Of a stretch of DNA of 15,644 nt, positions 1-7,861 are shown piece by piece. The stretch's first letter is position 1. Each line of letters begins with the position of its first letter. Under the pieces are notes generated by a model, which was not told where the DNA came from, searched no databases, and was given only the letters and a program-made list of their open reading frames with translations. Made by a program: the position numbers and the translations under genes. The DNA comes from JAJFFW01 sp039197915 (lineage in GTDB: Bacteria > Pseudomonadota > Alphaproteobacteria > Caulobacterales > Parvularculaceae), in the NCBI GenBank assembly GCA_039197915.1, contig JBCCTV010000050.1, positions 1 to 15,644 on the forward strand, in the 5' to 3' direction.

Positions 1-2
1 CA

Positions 3-824
3 ATGCAGCCGGATAACGGATCCTTGACACTAGGAGCAACGCTTTCGCTCGTATCCTTAGACCAGCGGCGCGCTAGCCTGAACAACGACATGCGCGTCGC
101 CGACGCAATCACGGACGGGCGCGGAGATTGGGTGTCGATCAATGGCCAAAAGAAGCACGCGGCGGCGTATCTGAAAGACTATCTCTTCGGCCCTGAACAG
201 TGGCGCGCGCCAGTGTCGTCCCTGTCCGGCGGGGAGCGTGGACGGCTCGCCCTCGCTGCGGCTTTGGCCAAACCATCGAGCCTTCTTTTACTCGACGAGC
301 CGACAAATGATCTTGACCTTGAAACGCTTGATGTACTGATTGAAACAATCGACGATTATGCCGGTACGCTTATCCTGATTAGTCACGATCGGGACTTTCT
401 CAATAAAACAGTCACAAGCACAATCGCGCCTGGGCCGTCAGAGGGCGAATGGATTGAATATGTCGGCGGATATGACGATTTAATTGCCCAAGGCGGGCTG
501 TCTCACTTCAACCGCGCGAGCGACGGGGAAGAAAAACCGAAAAGCAACGCCTCCCCGCCGATCGCAAAACAAAAGCATCGTGATCAAAAACTTTCATTCA
601 AGGAAAAGCACGCGCTTGAAACTTTGCCTGGCGAAATTGAAGCGCTGGAAAACGACCTGGCAAAGCTCGATGAAAGGCTGAACGATCCAGCGTTATTTGA
701 GCGCGATCCGGAGGAATTCAAGAAAACCGCTGAGCGCCATAAAGAGACCCAAACCCGGCTTTCGGAAGCGGAAGACCAATGGCTCACCCTAGAAGCAAAG
801 CGCGAAGCCCTCGAGGGCGCTTGA
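3..824 (+). CDS. uup: ABC-F family ATPase, Uup type (C-terminal half, 5' truncated)
   Basis: This is the second nucleotide-binding domain and tail of an ABC-F ATPase, a soluble family that acts on ribosomes or DNA intermediates rather than in membrane transport. The visible 273 residues contain the ABC signature LSGGE (74-78), Walker B LLLLDEP followed by TNDLD (95-105) and the H-loop SHDRDF (127-132). A charged helical tail (about 200-270) has the heptad look of the Uup C-terminal coiled coil that binds DNA. The segment before the signature (INGQKKHAAAYLKDYLF) is typical of Uup rather than of EttA or antibiotic-resistance ABC-F proteins. The first ABC domain and the second Walker A lie upstream of the window, so the methionine at base 3 is internal and not the start. 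The gene ends convergently with the carotenoid oxygenase, 42 bp away. Family assignment is firm. The Uup subfamily call is likely but made from memory of family patterns. Confidence 0.9.
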   Translation: MQPDNGSLTLGATLSLVSLDQRRASLNNDMRVADAITDGRGDWVSINGQKKHAAAYLKDYLFGPEQWRAPVSSLSGGERGRLALAAALAKPSSLLLLDEPTNDLDLETLDVLIETIDDYAGTLILISHDRDFLNKTVTSTIAPGPSEGEWIEYVGGYDDLIAQGGLSHFNRASDGEEKPKSNASPPIAKQKHRDQKLSFKEKHALETLPGEIEALENDLAKLDERLNDPALFERDPEEFKKTAERHKETQTRLSEAEDQWLTLEAKREALEGA

Positions 825-831
825 ACACTGC

Positions 832-858
832 GCCTCCGTGCAAGCGCGTAGAGGCTTT
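832..858. terminator. possible hairpin terminator between convergent genes
   Basis: GCCTC at 832-836 pairs with GAGGC at 851-855 across a 14-base loop and is followed by TTT. It sits in the 42-bp gap between two convergent genes, where a shared terminator would be expected. A perfect 12-bp palindrome GCCCTCGAGGGC at 807-818, inside the last codons of the ABC-F gene, could form an alternative stem. The short stem and weak T-tract make this tentative. Confidence 0.25.
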
Positions 859-866
859 AAAGGCGA

Positions 867-2294
867 TTAACGGGCCGCCCAAACCCCATGGAACCCGGCA
901 GGCACGCGCGCGCGAAGCTTGACGCGAGCAACTGGCGCGCTTGAGAAGTTCTTAGCGTCGATGACGTAGGCTTCGGATTTTCCCGTGTTCAAATCAGTGG
1001 TGAACGTGGTGACGTAACCGTCATCTTCTTCGATCGCGCCGTCGCGCGGCCCGAACGCAGGTTCTGAACCAAAGACGCCGTCAGGAAAATCGTGGCGTTC
1101 ACAAGCACCGGTTTGAAGGTCATACTTTAACAGGGCGCAAAAACGCTGCTCAATGCAATCGTCCATCACAACGTGGTAGGAATGACGCGATTTCTGCGCG
1201 GTAAAGGCGCCGTTCACTACCGGGAATTCGCTTAGCCGATCGTCAAGCTGCTCTTCGCGCCCCTCGCCGGTTTTCATATTCATCCGCCATAGGAACGGTT
1301 GCGCGCGCAGGGCAAGAACAAGCGCCATCGGCGCGTAGGGTCCATGGGCGGCGACGTCTGGTTTGAAGCCATTTGGCGCCATTTTGCAGGCCGCCATAAC
1401 AACCTCGTCACCCTCCTCCCAAGCGTTAATGACATGATAGACGTAACAAGACGGGAACTCGAACCATTTTGGCTCGCCGCCGGCGCGCGGAACAACGCCG
1501 AAACGTGTCGGCTGGTCGGCAACGTGAATTTGCCACATCCGATTACGGATCGCTTGGTCAGTAAAGATCACAGGCAAGTCATGCAGAACCACGTAGTTCT
1601 GGGTTAGGCCCATATCGTGCGGCAGGCGGGGGCCTGGCAATTCGATTTCTTGCACACGGGTTAGTTCGTTAGCGGACGACACCGTACCAACGGTCATTTT
1701 GGGCTCATAGAGCGCGTAGTCGAAAAAGACCAACTCGCCCGTTTGCGGATCAACCTTTGAGTGCGCAGACATATTACCACGATAGGCGCCGCCGAAGTCT
1801 TCAACGCCAATGGTTTCCAACGTCTCTAGATCGACCGACACGGGGCGACCGGAAACGTACCAAAGCGCAAGCAGCCGACCGTTATGATGGATTACGTCCG
1901 TATTCGCCGTATCCTTGTAGACTGTCGTGCGACCATCGCGGATCTCCGCCGGGGAGAAAATACCTGGCATCTTTTCGACGCCGTCTAGCGCACTTAGGCA
2001 ATCATCGCTCCGCACATAACGGCTCGCATACCGCGCTTCACCGTCACGAAACCATATGCCGTGCAACATACCGTCGCCGTCAAACCAATGGTGCATGCCT
2101 TGCGGCGGATTGATAGGGTTAGGGCCATTTCTGAAGTACGCGCCGTTCAGATCGCGGGGTAGCTCGCCGACAACTTCCAGCGGTCCGGCTGTCGTTTCCC
2201 CCGCTGCGGGCGCGAAGAGGCCCTTCAGGTACGGGTTGAACTGGTTAACGTCCTTCGGATCCGGGGTCTTTTCGCGCTTCGACTGTGCGGTCAT
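867..2294 (-). CDS. carotenoid cleavage oxygenase (RPE65 / CCD family)
   Basis: This is a non-haem iron(II) dioxygenase that cleaves a conjugated double bond in carotenoids, apocarotenoids or stilbene-like substrates. The 475-residue length fits the bacterial family. The four histidines that bind iron can be placed: H178 (SAHSKVD), H226 (RLPHDMG), H287 (YVYHVINAWEEGD) and H469 (PAGFHGVW) at the C-terminus. Other family marks are YFRNGPNP (53-60), HHWFDGDGMLH (68-78) and EPAFGPRDGAIEEDDGY (411-427). It has no signal peptide, so it should be cytosolic or membrane-associated. The start is supported by GGAGG (bases 2302-2306, complement) seven bases before the ATG. The gene is alone on its strand, divergent from the vWA gene, and no carotenoid biosynthesis or rhodopsin gene is visible in the window. 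The substrate therefore cannot be named: a retinal-forming, apocarotenoid or lignostilbene enzyme are all possible. Confidence 0.93.
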   Translation of the reverse strand: MTAQSKREKTPDPKDVNQFNPYLKGLFAPAAGETTAGPLEVVGELPRDLNGAYFRNGPNPINPPQGMHHWFDGDGMLHGIWFRDGEARYASRYVRSDDCLSALDGVEKMPGIFSPAEIRDGRTTVYKDTANTDVIHHNGRLLALWYVSGRPVSVDLETLETIGVEDFGGAYRGNMSAHSKVDPQTGELVFFDYALYEPKMTVGTVSSANELTRVQEIELPGPRLPHDMGLTQNYVVLHDLPVIFTDQAIRNRMWQIHVADQPTRFGVVPRAGGEPKWFEFPSCYVYHVINAWEEGDEVVMAACKMAPNGFKPDVAAHGPYAPMALVLALRAQPFLWRMNMKTGEGREEQLDDRLSEFPVVNGAFTAQKSRHSYHVVMDDCIEQRFCALLKYDLQTGACERHDFPDGVFGSEPAFGPRDGAIEEDDGYVTTFTTDLNTGKSEAYVIDAKNFSSAPVARVKLRARVPAGFHGVWAAR

Positions 2295-2301
2295 GGGGCT
2301 G

Positions 2302-2306
2302 CCTCC
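2302..2306 (-). promoter_or_regulatory. ribosome binding site of the carotenoid oxygenase gene
   Basis: On the minus strand this reads GGAGG, seven bases before the ATG at 2294. It is a near-perfect Shine-Dalgarno sequence and fixes the start of the oxygenase. Confidence 0.7.
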
Positions 2307-2327
2307 GATATTGATCTTTTTTCAGCA

Positions 2328-2333
2328 TTTATA
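2328..2333 (-). promoter_or_regulatory. possible -10 element for the carotenoid oxygenase gene
   Basis: The minus strand reads TATAAA here, about 34 bases before the start codon, which would give a short leader containing the GGAGG site. Upstream T/G-rich hexamers near 2350-2358 could serve as a -35 box but none is a good match, so only the -10 is proposed. Confidence 0.3.
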
Positions 2334-2365
2334 CAGCAACCTCGCCGCTCCAACAAACAAGGATG

Positions 2366-2384
2366 CGCGGCCGGAAAAGCCGCG
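2366..2384. repeat. GC-rich inverted repeat in the divergent intergenic region
   Basis: CGCGGC (2366-2371) and GCCGCG (2379-2384) form a perfect 6-bp stem with the loop CGGAAAA, followed by TTT and, ten bases on, a palindrome GGGTTAACCC (2394-2403). The element lies between the divergent carotenoid oxygenase and vWA genes, 108 bp before the vWA start. It could be an operator, a leader hairpin or a weak terminator of an unseen transcript. The sequence alone does not decide. Confidence 0.4.
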
Positions 2385-2491
2385 TTTCCCTGAGGGTTAA
2401 CCCAGCTGCCATGCCTGATCGCTGCAACGCCCGCCCAGAGAGCAAAGCCCATGGGTCGCGCAAACAGGCTGCTTTGAAGCCACAGAGACGT

Positions 2492-4264
2492 ATGAAAACA
2501 GGGCAAAAAATAACGACGATGACGATCAGCGCAATGGCGCTGATGGGCGTTGGCTTCGCCGCCGACGCTGCCGCTGACCCAGCGGATCGCCCTGACATCC
2601 TTTTCGTTTTTGATGCTTCGCAATCCATGGGGCAGTCGCTTCGAATGGACGCACAGACCGGCGCGGACCGGGCAAACGACCCAACGCTAGTCACGAAGAG
2701 CGCGGTCGCGCAGTCGGCGCTCGAAGCGCTTATTGATGAGCGAGAGGCGGAGGCGCGCCTTGGACTGATGGTTTATGGGGCGACCGCTGAGGATGATTGT
2801 GAGGACATCACCTTGCAAAGCGACCTCAGCGCGGATGCAAGCGCGCTGAAAGCAAGCCTACGCAACGCCCTACCGAAGGGCATGAGCCCGATCGACCTCG
2901 CCTTGCAACGAGCCATTAAAACGCTTGCGAAGAGCGCCCACCCGCGCGCGCAAAAATCCGTAGTGCTCCTATCGGACGGCATTGAAACTTGCGGCGGGGA
3001 CCCGTGCGCCGTCGCCCGGCGAGCGCGTACAAGCGGCGTCGCCATGAAAATTCACGTGGTCGGCTTGGATGTCGATCCGGAAGCGCGGGCGCAACTTGCC
3101 TGCATCGCCGAAGCTGGCGGCGGGCAATACGCTGACGCCCGCAACGCTGATCAAATTGGAGAAGGACTTTCAAGCGTCGTCGCGCGCGCCCTCAACGACC
3201 GAGAGCCGAACAGCGCCGCCGCTCCCACTGGCGCCACAACGCCAGTGGCGGGCGAAGGCGGACTACCTGGTGAAAGTACGACCGAGCAAAATACGAAATC
3301 GAGTACCTCCAACGTCTCTTCCTCTGTATCCGGATCATATGAGGAAGAGACTTCAACAACGGCTGGCGAACAGCAAAGCGCCGCCAAACAATCTCCTCCG
3401 AACAACGCTGCACCACCGGGCGCCGAGAGCGGCAAGCCAAACGCGAACCAAAGTGGCGGCAGTGACCAGAACAATGGCGCCGACGAAAGCAACAGCGCCA
3501 ATGAATCGCCAACCCCCTCCTCGCTTTTCCCACCGCAATCGCCAAACGCGGTCGATCAGCCTGCCAAGGCTCAGTCGGAAAGCAGCCTCTCAATAGCAAC
3601 GACTGAAAGCGCCTATTTCCTTGAGCGCTTCGACGAGGAGCGACTGGGCCCACAGTGGCGCGTTGACCTTTCCGTACCGCAATCAAACCCCGCTAAAGGC
3701 GAGCTTACAGCGCAACCGGACCCAACTAATACGTCTGAGGTTCAAGGGCTTCCGGCCCCACAGCTAAGCGTCGCTGGCGCGACGCCGCCTGGTGATTGGA
3801 CACTCGAAGCGAATGTTATCTTCACATGGCCGCCCATGGAAAATGTTCCAGGCGAAAGTTTTGAGCAGTTGATGGTGGGCGTTCAGGGAACGTCGGCGGC
3901 CTATGCGGTGGCGACGCTCACGCGCAACGGCGGTCAGGCGCCCATATGCGAATTGTCAGTGTCGCTGGAAACAATTCGGCCAGCGAGACGGCAATCAACG
4001 TCAGCGGCCATTTTTAGCTTGCCGTGCAGCGAAGCGATTAGAGCACCCGGCTCACAAAACCTGTTTGCGTTATCGCTCACCCGAAGCGGCGAAGACTTTA
4101 CAGCTGCCCTGTCACGACGCGCGCCTGACGGCGGACGCATGATAAGGGAGACGGCGCCTCTCCGATTGCTCAGGGCGCCCAATGACCTGGCCATCCGCGC
4201 CGTCGCCGCCCGGCGGCGACAATCAGTATTCAAAATCAAGTCAGTCGTGGTACGGGAAGACTAG
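2492..4264 (+). CDS. exported von Willebrand factor A domain protein with C-terminal jelly-roll-like domain
   Basis: This is a 590-residue exported protein. The start chosen is ATG 2492 rather than an in-frame ATG at 2363, because it opens directly on a signal peptide: Lys-rich start, hydrophobic MTISAMALMGVGFA, cleavage near ADA|AADP (about residue 27). Residues 33-235 form a vWA domain with a metal-ion adhesion site: DASQS (D41, S43, S45), a Ser in GMSPID (130-135) where many relatives have Thr, and SDG with D162. Cys pairs near 103, 167 and 172 could form disulphides after export. Residues 236-370 are a Ser/Asn/Gln/Pro-rich disordered linker. The last 220 residues begin FLERFDEERLGPQWRV and look like a beta-sandwich of the concanavalin/DUF1349 type, a fold often used for carbohydrate or ligand binding. 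That fold call is pattern recognition only. It is followed at 48 bp by a GH13 glucosidase, so a role in binding polysaccharide or another extracellular partner is possible but inferred. Confidence 0.85.
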   Translation: MKTGQKITTMTISAMALMGVGFAADAAADPADRPDILFVFDASQSMGQSLRMDAQTGADRANDPTLVTKSAVAQSALEALIDEREAEARLGLMVYGATAEDDCEDITLQSDLSADASALKASLRNALPKGMSPIDLALQRAIKTLAKSAHPRAQKSVVLLSDGIETCGGDPCAVARRARTSGVAMKIHVVGLDVDPEARAQLACIAEAGGGQYADARNADQIGEGLSSVVARALNDREPNSAAAPTGATTPVAGEGGLPGESTTEQNTKSSTSNVSSSVSGSYEEETSTTAGEQQSAAKQSPPNNAAPPGAESGKPNANQSGGSDQNNGADESNSANESPTPSSLFPPQSPNAVDQPAKAQSESSLSIATTESAYFLERFDEERLGPQWRVDLSVPQSNPAKGELTAQPDPTNTSEVQGLPAPQLSVAGATPPGDWTLEANVIFTWPPMENVPGESFEQLMVGVQGTSAAYAVATLTRNGGQAPICELSVSLETIRPARRQSTSAAIFSLPCSEAIRAPGSQNLFALSLTRSGEDFTAALSRRAPDGGRMIRETAPLRLLRAPNDLAIRAVAARRRQSVFKIKSVVVRED

Positions 4265-4281
4265 ACTGCCGCAGCCAAGGT

Positions 4282-4298
4282 TGGCGCGCGCGGCGCCA
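4282..4298. repeat. GC-rich hairpin between the vWA gene and the glucosidase gene
   Basis: TGGCGC (4282-4287) pairs with GCGCCA (4293-4298) around a GCGCG loop in the 48-bp gap between two co-directional genes. There is no T-tract after it, so it is not a standard terminator. It could set relative expression by stalling or protecting the transcript. Confidence 0.35.
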
Positions 4299-4312
4299 TT
4301 GGGCTTTCAACC

Positions 4313-5905
4313 ATGAGCACATCAACATCGTGGGTAAACGGAGCGACCCTTTACCAAGTCTACCCGCGCAGCTTCGCCGACACAAACAATGACGGCGTCG
4401 GCGATCTAAAAGGCGTTCTTTCAAAGCTCGACTATATCAAAAGCCTGGGCGTCGACGGCGTCTGGCTGTCGCCATTTTTTACCTCGCCCATGCGCGACTT
4501 CGGATATGATGTCGCTGATTACTGCAATGTGGATCCACTCTTCGGAACGCTCGCTGCCTTCGATGCGCTTGTTATTGCCGCCCATGACCACGGGCTGAAA
4601 CTAATGATCGATCAGGTTTATTCGCATACGTCCGACCAGCATTCCTGGTTTCGGGAGTCTCGGCATAATACTGAAAATTCAAAAAGTGATTGGTACGTTT
4701 GGGCCGATCCGAAACCCGACGGGAGCCCGCCGAATAATTGGCTGTCGGTTTTTGGCGGCCCAGCCTGGTCGTGGGACGCCTCTCGGCGTCAGTACTATCT
4801 CCATAACTTCTTAAGCGAGCAGCCCGATTTGAATTTTCACCAAGCTGACGTGCAGGACGCAATATTAAAGGTTGCGCGCTTCTGGCTCGATCGCGGCGTC
4901 GACGGCTTCCGGCTCGATGTTATCAATTACTGCTTCCATGATGCGGAGCTCCGGAATAATCCGCCTTCTGCACACGCGCACGGGTCGCGGCCTTACTTTT
5001 ATCAAAGACATATCTACAACCGATCGCGACCAGAAGCGCTCACCTTCGCCGCTCGGCTGCGGGCGCTTACCGCTAACTATTCCGACCGCGCCCTATTAGG
5101 GGAAGTCTTTTCCGATGCGCCCCTGGAGCGCGCCCGGGACTATTGCGCCGGCGATGATCGTCTCCACACGGCGTATAGTTTTCATTTTTTGAACGCGCCC
5201 CGGCTTGACGCCGCGCTCATTCAAGAGGCGGTTGAGGCGAGCGCGGAAAGCAGCCTCACCTGGTCATTTTCAAATCACGACGTGCCGCGCGCGGTAACTC
5301 GCTGGGGTGCGCAATTTGACCGGGCGACGCAAAACTCCTTTGCAAAATTGCTGATTGCGCTTCTGACCGCGATGCGTGGCGCAATCATTTTTTACCAGGG
5401 CGACGAGTTGGGCTTACCGCAGGCGGAACTAAACTTTGAAGACCTCCAAGACCCAGAAGCAAAACGCTTCTGGCCCGAAACACTTGGGCGAGACGGCGCC
5501 CGAACGCCTTTTCCCTGGCGCCGCGATGACCCAAATGCAGGCTTTTCTGGGTCGAAGCCCTGGCTCCCTGTGGATCGTCGGCACACGGCGATGGCTGCTG
5601 ACACGCAGGAAAACGACACCGCGTCGGTCCTTTCATTTGCGCGCCAAGCCATCGCCAACCGCCAGAAAAACCCGCGGCTTCGGGCAGGCGGTATTCGCGT
5701 CGCGCACCAATCAGAAACCATCATCTCAATTGAACGCACAAACGCAGCGGGCGCTACCCGCTGCATTTTTAACCTCGGCGAAACAGCGCAAGACATCTCC
5801 GCCCTTGCCATCGGCCGGCGAACCTTCGCACACCACTGCGAGGAGAAGGATGGGTCAGTGGCGCTTAAGGCGTTTGGCGTCGCATTCTTCGATGACGACC
5901 ATTAA
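4313..5905 (+). CDS. GH13 alpha-glucosidase (oligo-1,6-glucosidase / trehalose-type subfamily)
   Basis: This is a retaining alpha-glucoside hydrolase of the alpha-amylase superfamily, 530 residues with no signal peptide, so it acts on imported oligosaccharides in the cytoplasm. All catalytic regions are visible: region I DQVYSHTSDQH (100-110), region II GFRLDVINY with nucleophile D202, region III LLGEVF with acid/base E264, and region IV SNHDVPR with the transition-state Asp323. The motif QPDLN (170-174) marks the oligo-1,6-glucosidase group within GH13, and VYPRSFADTNNDGVGDLKG (16-34) is the usual start of its (beta/alpha)8 barrel. The C-terminal 90 residues should form the beta domain. It follows the vWA gene by 48 bp and precedes radA by 21 bp, so co-transcription is plausible. 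No sugar transporter or LacI regulator is visible. Whether it prefers alpha-1,4, alpha-1,6 or sucrose-like bonds cannot be read from the sequence. Confidence 0.93.
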   Translation: MSTSTSWVNGATLYQVYPRSFADTNNDGVGDLKGVLSKLDYIKSLGVDGVWLSPFFTSPMRDFGYDVADYCNVDPLFGTLAAFDALVIAAHDHGLKLMIDQVYSHTSDQHSWFRESRHNTENSKSDWYVWADPKPDGSPPNNWLSVFGGPAWSWDASRRQYYLHNFLSEQPDLNFHQADVQDAILKVARFWLDRGVDGFRLDVINYCFHDAELRNNPPSAHAHGSRPYFYQRHIYNRSRPEALTFAARLRALTANYSDRALLGEVFSDAPLERARDYCAGDDRLHTAYSFHFLNAPRLDAALIQEAVEASAESSLTWSFSNHDVPRAVTRWGAQFDRATQNSFAKLLIALLTAMRGAIIFYQGDELGLPQAELNFEDLQDPEAKRFWPETLGRDGARTPFPWRRDDPNAGFSGSKPWLPVDRRHTAMAADTQENDTASVLSFARQAIANRQKNPRLRAGGIRVAHQSETIISIERTNAAGATRCIFNLGETAQDISALAIGRRTFAHHCEEKDGSVALKAFGVAFFDDDH

Positions 5906-5926
5906 GTAAGCGTCCGGAGCATAAGC

Positions 5927-7282
5927 ATGGCGCGACAGGCGCAGACGTTCATTTGTCAATCCTGCGGTGCAGTCTACGGAAAATGGGCTGGCCGATGCGA
6001 TGCGTGCGGCGAATGGAACACGATCGTTTTAGAGGAAAACACCAGTGCGCCCGGGCCGATGGCGTCTGCAACGACGAAAGGCGCCGTTCTCGACTTCACA
6101 ACCCTCGAGGCGGGCGAAGAAAACGCAACCCGACTTTTAACCGGAAATGCAGAATTCGACCGGGCCTGTGGCGGCGGTCTGGTGCCCGGGTCAGCCTTGT
6201 TGATTGGCGGCGACCCTGGAGTTGGGAAATCGACGTTGCTTTTGCAGGTCGCAGCTGGCGTCGCCAATCGTGGCGCAAAAGTCGCCTACATCTCCGGCGA
6301 AGAAGCGACGGGCCAGATTTCGATGCGCGCCGCTCGCCTCGGGCTGGAGAAAGCGCCCGTCGCCCTCGCCGCTGCAACCTCGCTTAGGGACATCGTCTCG
6401 ACGCTGAAAAGCCAACGCCCAAACGTCGTCATTATCGATTCAATTCAAACGCTTTGGTCGGACGCTTTGCCGGCGGCCCCGGGCACCGTCACGCAAGTTC
6501 GCGCCTGTGCCCAAGAACTCATTCGCTTCGCTAAGTCAGCGGGTTGCGCCATTCTCCTCGTTGGGCACGTGACCAAAGATGGTCAGCTCGCTGGCCCCCG
6601 CGTCGTTGAGCACATGGTCGATGCGGTGATGTATTTTGAGAGCGAACAGGGCCGCGCATTTCGAATTTTACGGGCTGTTAAAAACCGCTTTGGCGCCGCC
6701 CACGAAATCGGCGTTTTCGAAATGACGGGCGCTGGCCTCAAGGAGACGCCGAACCCGTCGGCTTTGTTTCTAAGCGAGGAAGGCCCGCCAGTCTCAGGCG
6801 CCGCCGTCTTCGCCGGCGTCGAAGGAACCCGCCCCGTTCTTGTGGAATTTCAAGCGCTTGTTGCGCAATCTTCGCTCGCTTCGCCGCGGCGGGCAGTCGT
6901 TGGTTGGGACAGCGCGCGGCTCTCGATGTTGCTCGCGGTCTTGGACACACGGTGCGGTCTCGATTTTGGCCGGCACGACGTCTTTTTGAATGTCGCCGGG
7001 GGCATGCGCGTCTCGGAACCCGCAGCCGATCTCGCCGCAGCGGCGGCCCTCTGCTCATCGTTGTTTGATGCGGCGTTGCCGAAGGACTGGGTCGTCTTTG
7101 GCGAAGTTGCGCTTTCCGGCGCCGTTCGATCGGTTGGTCGGAGGGACGCTCGTCTCAACGAAGCTGTCAAACTCGGCTTTGGCGGCGCCCTCGCCCCAAA
7201 AGGCGCGAGCGTTGATGGCGTATCGCTAAAGGAGGCCGAGGCGCTAGCAGACTTGGTCGGCTGGGTAAAAAATGCAGCCTGA
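5927..7282 (+). CDS. radA: DNA repair/recombination protein RadA (Sms)
   Basis: RadA is a hexameric DnaB-like ATPase that drives branch migration during homologous recombination and helps repair stalled forks. The 451 residues carry the complete architecture. There is an N-terminal zinc finger with C10, C13, C24 and C27 (CQSCG...CDACGEW), a RecA-like core with Walker A GGDPGVGKST (94-103) and SGEE (123-126), and the RadA-specific KNRFG motif (252-256). A C-terminal Lon-like domain (about 285-451) contains FGEVALSGAVR (391-401). Length and motifs agree with the family, so the gene looks intact. GGAG lies nine bases before the ATG and only 21 bp separate it from the glucosidase gene. In alphaproteobacteria radA is often found near cvpA and purF. 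Here the same order is kept, but with a broken DUF2306 gene in between. Confidence 0.97.
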   Translation: MARQAQTFICQSCGAVYGKWAGRCDACGEWNTIVLEENTSAPGPMASATTKGAVLDFTTLEAGEENATRLLTGNAEFDRACGGGLVPGSALLIGGDPGVGKSTLLLQVAAGVANRGAKVAYISGEEATGQISMRAARLGLEKAPVALAAATSLRDIVSTLKSQRPNVVIIDSIQTLWSDALPAAPGTVTQVRACAQELIRFAKSAGCAILLVGHVTKDGQLAGPRVVEHMVDAVMYFESEQGRAFRILRAVKNRFGAAHEIGVFEMTGAGLKETPNPSALFLSEEGPPVSGAAVFAGVEGTRPVLVEFQALVAQSSLASPRRAVVGWDSARLSMLLAVLDTRCGLDFGRHDVFLNVAGGMRVSEPAADLAAAAALCSSLFDAALPKDWVVFGEVALSGAVRSVGRRDARLNEAVKLGFGGALAPKGASVDGVSLKEAEALADLVGWVKNAA

Positions 7283-7386
7283 CGCGTCGATGCCGTTGTT
7301 CATTGCTTAGTATAAAGCCTTAGTCTCATTTCTTCTAAACGCGACCCACTACGACCCAGAGTAAGCGCGGGATATCAATTGAGCCG

Positions 7387-7809
7387 ATGAATTTCGAGGC
7401 TTTTGTTCTAGCGCCGACAGTCGTTCAGGTGCACGCCCTACTGGCGCTGTTTGCCCTTTTTTGGGGCGGATCAATACTCCTTCGGCGCAAGGGCGGCGGC
7501 GGTCATAAATTTGCTGGCAGGGTTTGGGCGACGGCGATGCTGGGTGTTGCGCTGACATCGATGGTTTTGCCAAAGCCTGGCGACGTGTCACCCATCCACG
7601 CGTTCACGGCGATCACATTAATCTAGTTGCCCGTAGGGCTAGTTGCGATACGACGCGGTGATCAAAAAAGTCACGCAGCAACGATGATATCGCTCTATAT
7701 CGGTGCATTAGTCATCGCCGGCGCCTTCACCTTGCTGCCTGGCCGGCTGATATACGATATCGCCTTTGGCGCGCAAAAAAGTTGGGTCTACGAGGCAAAG
7801 GAGAAATAG
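7387..7809 (+). pseudogene. DUF2306-type membrane protein gene interrupted by an in-frame amber codon
   Basis: One continuous reading frame of 140 codons plus a final stop is interrupted only by TAG at 7624-7626. The two halves (79 and 60 residues) join into a complete small membrane protein of the DUF2306 type with four hydrophobic helices: about codons 15-33, 41-61, 69-84 and 95-115. Conserved-looking positions remain on both sides: H17 (QVHALL), H40 (GHKFAGRVWA), H71 (PIHAFT), the RRGD loop (84-87), and LYIGALVIAGAFTLLPGRL after it. In relatives as I remember them the interrupted codon lies at a Leu-Ser or Leu-Val step, so a single change such as TCG to TAG would explain it. There is no insertion, frameshift or other decay, which suggests a recent mutation, a sequencing error or readthrough. 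The function of the family is unknown. The gene sits 104 bp after radA and 243 bp before cvpA. Confidence 0.8.
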
Positions 7810-7840
7810 CGGTCAGTGATAATTGTTGCCGCTCACGAAC

Positions 7841-7855
7841 GCCGGTCGGCTTTTT
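7841..7855 (+). terminator. weak terminator candidate after the DUF2306 gene
   Basis: GCC-GGTC-GGC followed by TTTTT lies 31 bases after the DUF2306 stop. The stem is only three to four pairs, though flanking GAAC/GTTC could extend it. Position and T-run fit a terminator, but the stem is too short for confidence. Confidence 0.3.
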
Positions 7856-7861
7856 GTTCTG

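Noticed and set aside
2363..2491. 43 extra in-frame codons before the vWA start at 2492
   Set aside because: They are Arg-rich, overlap the hairpin and palindrome, and would bury the signal peptide 43 residues inside the protein.
3069..3596. 175-codon plus-strand frame inside the vWA gene
   Set aside because: Shadow frame over the linker region; the vWA frame has signal peptide, metal site and a coherent domain order.
6738..7170. Minus-strand open frames within radA
   Set aside because: Arg- and Ser-rich antisense shadows of a complete, well-conserved RadA frame.
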